Assembly (NCBI GenBank): GCA_947490035.1
Contig: CANLGS010000208.1
Span: forward strand, 1 to 7,028
Source: Gemmataceae bacterium
GTDB lineage: Bacteria; Planctomycetota; Planctomycetia; Gemmatales; Gemmataceae
Direction: 5' to 3'
Length of the DNA: 7,028 bases
Made by a program: the position numbers and the translations under genes. How positions within the stretch are numbered: position 1 is the stretch's first letter; every line of letters starts with the position of its first letter. Under the pieces are notes generated by a model. It saw nothing but the letters and a program-made list of their open reading frames with translations, was not told the origin of the DNA and searched no databases. Shown piece by piece: positions 1 through 4,138 of this stretch.

Positions 1-1
1 A

Positions 2-40
2 ATGGTCCTCCACGCGGTCCGCGCGCTGAAGTATTGGTGA
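2..40 (+). CDS. C-terminal tail of an upstream gene (partial)
   Basis: The window opens in a reading frame that ends with TGA at 38-40 and encodes a tail ending HAVRALKYW. In this frame 10 of the 11 codons after the ATG at 2-4 end in G or C, the bias seen in the genes downstream. One other + frame has mostly A/T third positions and the remaining one is stopped at 27-29. The ATG at 2-4 is probably internal and the true start lies outside the window. Eleven or twelve residues are too few to name a family. The stop sits one base before the inverted repeat that fills the gap to the cytochrome gene. Confidence 0.45.
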   Translation: MVLHAVRALKYW

Positions 41-41
41 G

Positions 42-151
42 CAGTTTTCGGTGTTCAGTTTTCAGTGTTCAGTAAGAATGCTGAAAGCAACTCAACAGCT
101 CCTCCTGTCTGGACTGAACACTGAAAACTGAAAACTGAACCCTGAAAACTG
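42..151. repeat. Imperfect inverted repeat of CAGTTTTCAGT/ACTGAAAACTG units
   Basis: The left arm 42-73 is made of TTTTC(A/G)GTGTTCAGT units and the right arm 113-151 is its reverse complement. The inner 20 bases pair perfectly (54-73 with 113-132). The right arm then carries seven extra bases (AACTGAA), which look like a tandem slippage of the unit, followed by 12 outer bases matching with two mismatches. The loop is 74-112. The segment is clearly richer in A/T than the surrounding genes and ends just before the weak ribosome-binding site of the cytochrome gene. It fills the whole upstream gap. It has no U-run of a classical terminator. It could form a long mRNA hairpin or be a dispersed non-coding repeat. 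Confidence 0.8.
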
Positions 152-159
152 GAAGAAAG
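151..159 (+). promoter_or_regulatory. Weak ribosome-binding site of the cytochrome gene
   Basis: GGAAG at 151-155 lies four bases before the ATG at 160, directly at the end of the inverted repeat, and shares bases with it. The site is close and weak. Any folding of the repeat would affect access to it (inference). Confidence 0.4.
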
Positions 160-1851
160 ATGCCTCGTTCACCAAGCCGCGACCTGTCGGACCGGTTCAT
201 CGGGAAGCGCGGGTACTTCCGCCGGCCGGACGGGCTGCGCCGGGCCAAGTACGCGGTCGGCTGGGTCGCGCTCATCGCCGCCGGGGCGTGGGGCGTGGTC
301 GATCTCGTCAAGCCGGCCCAGCGGGTGCAGTACTCGCACTCTCATGGCCGGCTCGCCAACGTCCACGCCGCGTTCGACTACAACTGCGAGGCGTGCCACA
401 AGGCGCAGGGTCTCAGTTTCAACCCGCTCGACGTGTTCACCGCGCGCGACCGGTGGCACGACATGACGTGCGAGAAGTGCCACGCCGGACCCGCCCACCA
501 CGCCAGCGCGAACAGGGAGGCGCTCGACTTCCACAACCGCTGCTCCAGTTGCCACCACGACCACAACGGCCCGCTCAACTCCCTCGTCCGGCTCGCGGAC
601 AAGGACTGTAATCAGTGCCACTTGGACCTCGCCAAGTACCACGACCCGGCGAAGTCGAAGAGCGGCACGCCATACGAGAACAAGATCACGAACTTCGTGA
701 CGGACCACCCCGAGTTCCGCTCACTGAAGACTCGCGTCGAGAACGAGGGGACCGCGAACGAGCGGACCGTCCTCGTGAACAGCCCGCGGACGCTCACGTT
801 CAGCCACGCCGTTCACATGGGCGCGGGGCAGGCGTACACCGCCGACGGCGGTGAAGCGATGACCGTCGAGAAGCTCCGCAAACTCGGCGGTGATGCCGCC
901 GTCGCGCGGTACGCACCCGGCGCCGCGGCCGATGCGAAGGTCCAACTGAACTGCGCGTCGTGCCACGCGCTCGACGCCGGAGTTCGCGCCGAAACGGATC
1001 CGGAGTACCAGAATTCGGAGTACAAGAAGCTGAAAGACACGCTCGCGAAGGGCGACCCGACGCACGCGCTGTTGCCGCCCCGCGCCGAGGGCGCGTACTT
1101 CCTGCCGGTCAACTTCGAGGCGCATTGCCGCTCGTGCCACCCGCTGACGGCGAACGAGGGCGTGGTCGAGGCCGGCGGCAAGAAGTTCGAGGTGCCACGG
1201 TTCGACGTGGCACACCGCAAGCAACCGGCCGACCTCGCCACCGACCTGCGCGCCGGCTACCTGAAGGGGCTGAGCGACAGCGGCCACCCGGCGCTGAAAG
1301 CCCCGCCGGAACTCGGCGGCAAACTCGACGCCCCGCCGAAAGGTCAGGCCGCACGGACGCTCGGCGAGGAGGCGGACCAGCTCGCCAGCGCCGCCGAGAG
1401 GCTGCTGTTCGGCGTCGCCGGCGGGTGCGCGAAGTGCCACACCGTGACGCCCGAAACCGAGAATGAAAAGGCCCGCATCAAGGCGGTGCCCGACCGCACC
1501 GTGTGGTTCAAGCACGCCAAGTTCAACCACGCGAGCCACCGCGGCGCGACCTGCGCCACCTGCCACCCCGGCATCAAGGAAAAGGGCGAGTACATCTCGC
1601 AGGCCGAAGCGGACAAACCGGAGCCGCCCCAGATCGTCGGCGTGGACACCTGCCGCGCGTGCCACTCGCCAGCCGGCACAAGGGTGCCGCTGGACGGTAA
1701 GGAGATCAGCGGCGGCGGCGCCCGACACAGTTGCACGGACTGCCACCGCTATCACAACGGCGACCACCCGCTGCAAGGCCGCGGCGCCGCCGCCCGCAAC
1801 ACCGCCAAGCCGCTCGACCTGACCGAGTGGTTGAAAGGCAACACCAAGTAG
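160..1851 (+). CDS. Membrane-anchored decaheme c-type cytochrome
   Basis: This 563-residue protein carries ten CXXCH covalent heme motifs, with first cysteines at residues 76, 104, 128, 150, 265, 323, 423, 465, 498 and 525. The N-terminus is basic (K16, R17, R21, R22, R27, R28, K30) and is followed by one hydrophobic stretch at about 31-50. It should therefore be an uncleaved signal anchor with the hemes on the periplasmic side. F-x-H-x-x-H patterns (F214-H219, F455-H460) precede heme motifs, as in cytochrome c3/c7-type proteins where such histidines are distal ligands, so bis-His low-potential hemes are likely. The hemes fall in an N-terminal group of four (76-154), two spaced motifs, and a C-terminal group of four (423-529). 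The 110-residue stretch at 155-264 has no heme motif. The ATG at 160 has only a purine-rich leader (GGAAGAAAG). The role is inferred to be electron transfer at the outer face of the inner membrane with the NADH and Fe-S modules downstream. The exact subfamily is not recognised. Confidence 0.93.
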   Translation: MPRSPSRDLSDRFIGKRGYFRRPDGLRRAKYAVGWVALIAAGAWGVVDLVKPAQRVQYSHSHGRLANVHAAFDYNCEACHKAQGLSFNPLDVFTARDRWHDMTCEKCHAGPAHHASANREALDFHNRCSSCHHDHNGPLNSLVRLADKDCNQCHLDLAKYHDPAKSKSGTPYENKITNFVTDHPEFRSLKTRVENEGTANERTVLVNSPRTLTFSHAVHMGAGQAYTADGGEAMTVEKLRKLGGDAAVARYAPGAAADAKVQLNCASCHALDAGVRAETDPEYQNSEYKKLKDTLAKGDPTHALLPPRAEGAYFLPVNFEAHCRSCHPLTANEGVVEAGGKKFEVPRFDVAHRKQPADLATDLRAGYLKGLSDSGHPALKAPPELGGKLDAPPKGQAARTLGEEADQLASAAERLLFGVAGGCAKCHTVTPETENEKARIKAVPDRTVWFKHAKFNHASHRGATCATCHPGIKEKGEYISQAEADKPEPPQIVGVDTCRACHSPAGTRVPLDGKEISGGGARHSCTDCHRYHNGDHPLQGRGAAARNTAKPLDLTEWLKGNTK

Positions 1852-1865
1852 GTTCGATGTCTTGA

Positions 1866-1950
1866 GGCGAGCGGGGGGCGTAAGCCCCCTGATGCGACGC
1901 CCCACGACCACCAACGACAGACATCAGGGGGCTCACGCCCCCTGCTCGCC
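1866..1950. repeat. REP-like inverted pair, copy 1
   Basis: Two 29-base arms (1866-1894 and 1922-1950) are reverse complements with 27 of 29 positions matching, separated by 27 bases. Each arm also folds on itself. The left arm forms an 8-pair stem including one G.T pair (1872-1879 with 1884-1891) closing a GTAA loop. The right arm forms a perfect 8-pair stem (1925-1932 with 1937-1944) whose loop reads GTGA on the opposite strand. Both loops are GNRA tetraloops in the corresponding RNA. The left arm with flanks (1864-1898) is identical over 35 bases to 4030-4064. The structure resembles paired REP/BIME elements of other bacteria. No transposase gene lies in the window. Confidence 0.85.
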
Positions 1951-1956
1951 ACGTAG

Positions 1957-1962
1957 TGAAGG
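1957..1962 (+). promoter_or_regulatory. Ribosome-binding site of the NuoEF gene
   Basis: TGAAGG ends six bases before the ATG at 1969 and begins six bases after the repeat's right arm ends at 1950. This fixes the start of the oxidoreductase gene and places the palindrome directly next to its ribosome landing site. Confidence 0.65.
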
Positions 1963-1968
1963 TTTCCG

Positions 1969-4023
1969 ATGATCGTCCAGCGGCTCCGCAGCATCCAGAA
2001 CGAGTTCGGCTTCCTCCCCGACAAGGAGCTGAAGGAACTCGCGCGCGAGATCGACGTGCCGATGTACCGGCTCGAAGAGGTCAGCAGCTTCTTCCCCGGC
2101 TTCCGGCTCGAGCGCACCGACCCGCCCGAAGTCGAGATGAAGGTGTGCCGCGACCTGACCTGCCACCTGCGCGGGTCGGCGGCGCTCCTCAACGAGAAGA
2201 CCGGGCTGCCGGTACTCGCGGCCGAGTTGTCCGAGCGCACCGGCAAGAGCGTGTGCGTCGAGGGCGTGTCGTGCCTGGGCCGGTGCGACCGCGCGCCCGC
2301 CGTGTGGGTCGAGAAGCGGCCCATGCCCAAACACGTCCACGCCTGGGTGTACTGCAACCGGTCCGGCAAAGACCTCGAAGAAGTCCTGACCGCGCTGGCC
2401 GAAGACCGCGACCCGCCCGCGCCCGACCCGGACGCCGAGTACCAGCCGCACACCAACGCGAATCGCGGGTACGCGACGACCCCGCCGGACCCGAAGAAGA
2501 AGGAGCACGACGAACACCCGCCGCTACCCGCGGCCGGCTGGTCGCTCGACGTGTACGGCCGCCAGAAGTGGCCCCGCGACTACCGCGCCGTCAAGCGGTT
2601 CACGGACTACCTCTCCAAACTCATTCGACCCATCGTGCCTCCGCCGCGCGAGATGGGCGGCAAAGACCTCGAAACCTACGTCCAGCGGTTCCACCCGCTG
2701 CTCTGGGAATTGAAGACCGCGAACCTGCTGGGCATGGGCGGGGCCGGCGCGCCGACGTACCAGAAGTGGCTCGACGTGTGGCGCGAACAGGGGCCGGAAA
2801 AGTACGTCGTCTGCAACGGCGACGAGAGCGAACCGGGCACGTTCAAGGACCGCGAGATTCTGCTGCGCATGCCGCACCTCGTCGTCGAGGGCGTGATCCT
2901 CGCGGGGCTGATGACCGGCGGCGCGGCCGGCTACATCTTCGTCCGCCACGAGTACCACGAACAGATCCACGCCCTCCGCGAGGAGATCGAACGCGCCAAA
3001 GAGATGGGCGCGTGCGGCGATAACATCTTCGGCTCCGGGCGCGACTTCCCCGTGGAAGTGTTTGAAAGCCCCGGCGGGTACATCTGCGGCGAACAGTCGG
3101 CGCTCATCGAGGCGATGGAGGACCGCCGCGGCCAGCCGCGCAACCGCCCGCCGGAACTCACCACCAACGGGCTGCGCGACCGGCCGACCGTGGTGAACAA
3201 CGTGGAGACGCTCGCGTGGGCGCCGGGCATCGTGCTGTTCGGCGGCGACAAGTACGAGATGGGCGGGTGGCGGCTCGCGGCCGACCCGAAGATCAAGTTC
3301 GGCGGGCGCCGGCTGTTCTCCGTCAGCGGCGACGTGGCCCGTCCGGGCGTGTACGAGGTCGCGGTCGGGCTGACGCTCGGCGAGTTGTTCACCGGCGACA
3401 AGTACTGTGGCGGGATCACCGGCGGCCCGCTGCTCGCGGTCGCGGCGTCGGGGCCGTCCGGCGGGCTGCTGCCCGCGAAGATTCCCGTGGACCCGAAGTT
3501 CGACGAGAAGAAGCGGGCCGACGCGGTGGCGAAGATTCGCGAGCGCAGCAACCAGGACGCCGACTTCATGGAGTGGTTCCTGCGCACCTACCTGCCGATG
3601 GGCGCGAAGGAACTCGACCTGCTCAAGGTGCCGCTGGACCTGACCTTCTTCCGGCACCTGAACGGCGCCTTGCGGTTCCCGGTCGAGGCGATGCTCGGGG
3701 CCGCGATCACGGTGTACGCGGGGAAGGTGGACATGCTCGACCAGGCGGTGAACTACACCGAGTTCTACCGCAACGAGTCGTGCGGGAAGTGCGTCCCGTG
3801 CCGGCTCGGGTCGCAGAAACTGGTGCAGATCGGGCAAGACCTGATGAAGCGCCGCGACTCCGGCAACCCGGTCTCCGGCGCCGAAGCGGACGGCGTGAAG
3901 AAGGACGTGAAGGAGATCACGAAGACGCTCCAGCTGACCTCGATCTGCGGGCTGGGGTACGTCGCCCCGATCCCGCTCGCGACGATCATCGCGTACTTCA
4001 TGGATTCGACGCAGAAGAAGTAG
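1969..4023 (+). CDS. nuoF: Fused NuoE-NuoF (HoxF-like) NADH oxidoreductase subunit
   Basis: This 684-residue protein combines the 24-kDa and 51-kDa subunits of complex I-type NADH dehydrogenases, as in HoxF of NAD-reducing hydrogenases. Residues 1-145 are NuoE-like: a helical start followed by a thioredoxin-like [2Fe-2S] site with C60-x4-C65 and C102-x3-C106. A charged, proline-rich linker spans about 145-185. The NuoF part follows. The FMN/NADH glycine loop GMGGAGAPT begins at residue 255, DESEPGTFKDRE at 285 and CGEQSALIE at 373; then come RPTVVNNVET, an SLBB segment at about 449-500, and the [4Fe-4S] ligands C605, C608, C611 and C660. All cofactor ligands appear intact. Unusual features are an extra segment at about 508-552 between the SLBB and cluster domains, and 48 residues between the third and fourth cluster cysteines, more than is usual. 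It is expected in the cytoplasm, oxidising NADH or reducing NAD+, and passing electrons to or from the Fe-S fusion protein encoded next. Confidence 0.94.
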   Translation: MIVQRLRSIQNEFGFLPDKELKELAREIDVPMYRLEEVSSFFPGFRLERTDPPEVEMKVCRDLTCHLRGSAALLNEKTGLPVLAAELSERTGKSVCVEGVSCLGRCDRAPAVWVEKRPMPKHVHAWVYCNRSGKDLEEVLTALAEDRDPPAPDPDAEYQPHTNANRGYATTPPDPKKKEHDEHPPLPAAGWSLDVYGRQKWPRDYRAVKRFTDYLSKLIRPIVPPPREMGGKDLETYVQRFHPLLWELKTANLLGMGGAGAPTYQKWLDVWREQGPEKYVVCNGDESEPGTFKDREILLRMPHLVVEGVILAGLMTGGAAGYIFVRHEYHEQIHALREEIERAKEMGACGDNIFGSGRDFPVEVFESPGGYICGEQSALIEAMEDRRGQPRNRPPELTTNGLRDRPTVVNNVETLAWAPGIVLFGGDKYEMGGWRLAADPKIKFGGRRLFSVSGDVARPGVYEVAVGLTLGELFTGDKYCGGITGGPLLAVAASGPSGGLLPAKIPVDPKFDEKKRADAVAKIRERSNQDADFMEWFLRTYLPMGAKELDLLKVPLDLTFFRHLNGALRFPVEAMLGAAITVYAGKVDMLDQAVNYTEFYRNESCGKCVPCRLGSQKLVQIGQDLMKRRDSGNPVSGAEADGVKKDVKEITKTLQLTSICGLGYVAPIPLATIIAYFMDSTQKK

Positions 4024-4031
4024 AGATCAGA

Positions 4032-4120
4032 GGCGAGCGGGGGGCGTAAGCCCCCTGATGCGACTCTCAACGACGAACGACAAGAAGCAAGAATCAGGGG
4101 GCTTACGCCCCCCGCTCGCC
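4032..4120. repeat. REP-like inverted pair, copy 2
   Basis: The arms 4032-4059 and 4093-4120 are perfect 28-base reverse complements separated by 33 bases. The core GGGGGC-GTAA-GCCCCC (4040-4055) folds inside the left arm with a GNRA-type loop. The right arm folds as its complement, with one A-C mismatch (4096/4113) in the outer stem. The left arm and flanks are identical to copy 1 over 35 bases, while the two loops between arms differ apart from shared ACGAC-type motifs. Both copies therefore belong to one dispersed family and are not a local tandem duplication of the whole unit (inference). Confidence 0.87.
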
Positions 4121-4125
4121 AAGCA

Positions 4126-4130
4126 GAGAG
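4126..4130 (+). promoter_or_regulatory. Ribosome-binding site deciding the start at 4139
   Basis: GAGAG lies eight bases before the ATG at 4139 and just beyond the end of the palindrome. A longer in-frame reading from GTG-like or other codons at 4058 would place the start inside the repeat with no ribosome-binding site, so 4139 is preferred. Confidence 0.6.
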
Positions 4131-4138
4131 CCTCCACC

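Larger units (their letters stand above)
1852..1968. other. Intergenic gap filled by a REP-like palindrome pair
   Basis: This 117-base gap holds the paired palindrome 1866-1950, starting 14 bases after the cytochrome stop, and then the ribosome-binding site of the next gene. No promoter or U-tract terminator could be recognised, so transcription probably continues into the next gene (inference). Confidence 0.6.
4024..4138. other. Intergenic gap filled by a REP-like palindrome pair
   Basis: This 115-base gap is nearly the same length as the one before the NuoEF gene and is built the same way: stop codon, eight bases, palindrome pair, short purine-rich ribosome-binding site, ATG. No promoter or U-run terminator was recognised. 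Confidence 0.6.

Noticed and set aside
1872..1891. Rho-independent terminator after the cytochrome gene
   Set aside because: The GC hairpin is strong but no U-run follows it, and the same element recurs before the next gene in the operon. It is better explained as a REP-like repeat.
721..1914. Minus-strand open frame of about 400 codons opposite the cytochrome gene
   Set aside because: Same shadow effect. The product is Arg/Ala/Val-rich without recognisable domains, and the + frame has ten heme motifs.
1956..3023. Overlapping + strand frame of 355 codons within the NuoEF gene
   Set aside because: Arg/Pro-rich out-of-frame reading of the NuoEF gene; no motifs, and its start lies within the real ribosome-binding region.
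1866..4120. CRISPR array or transposon ends formed by the two palindrome pairs
   Set aside because: Only two units 2.1 kb apart with a complete, family-typical gene between them, no regular spacers, no target-site duplication seen and no transposase; the elements sit in both gaps as separate dispersed repeats.
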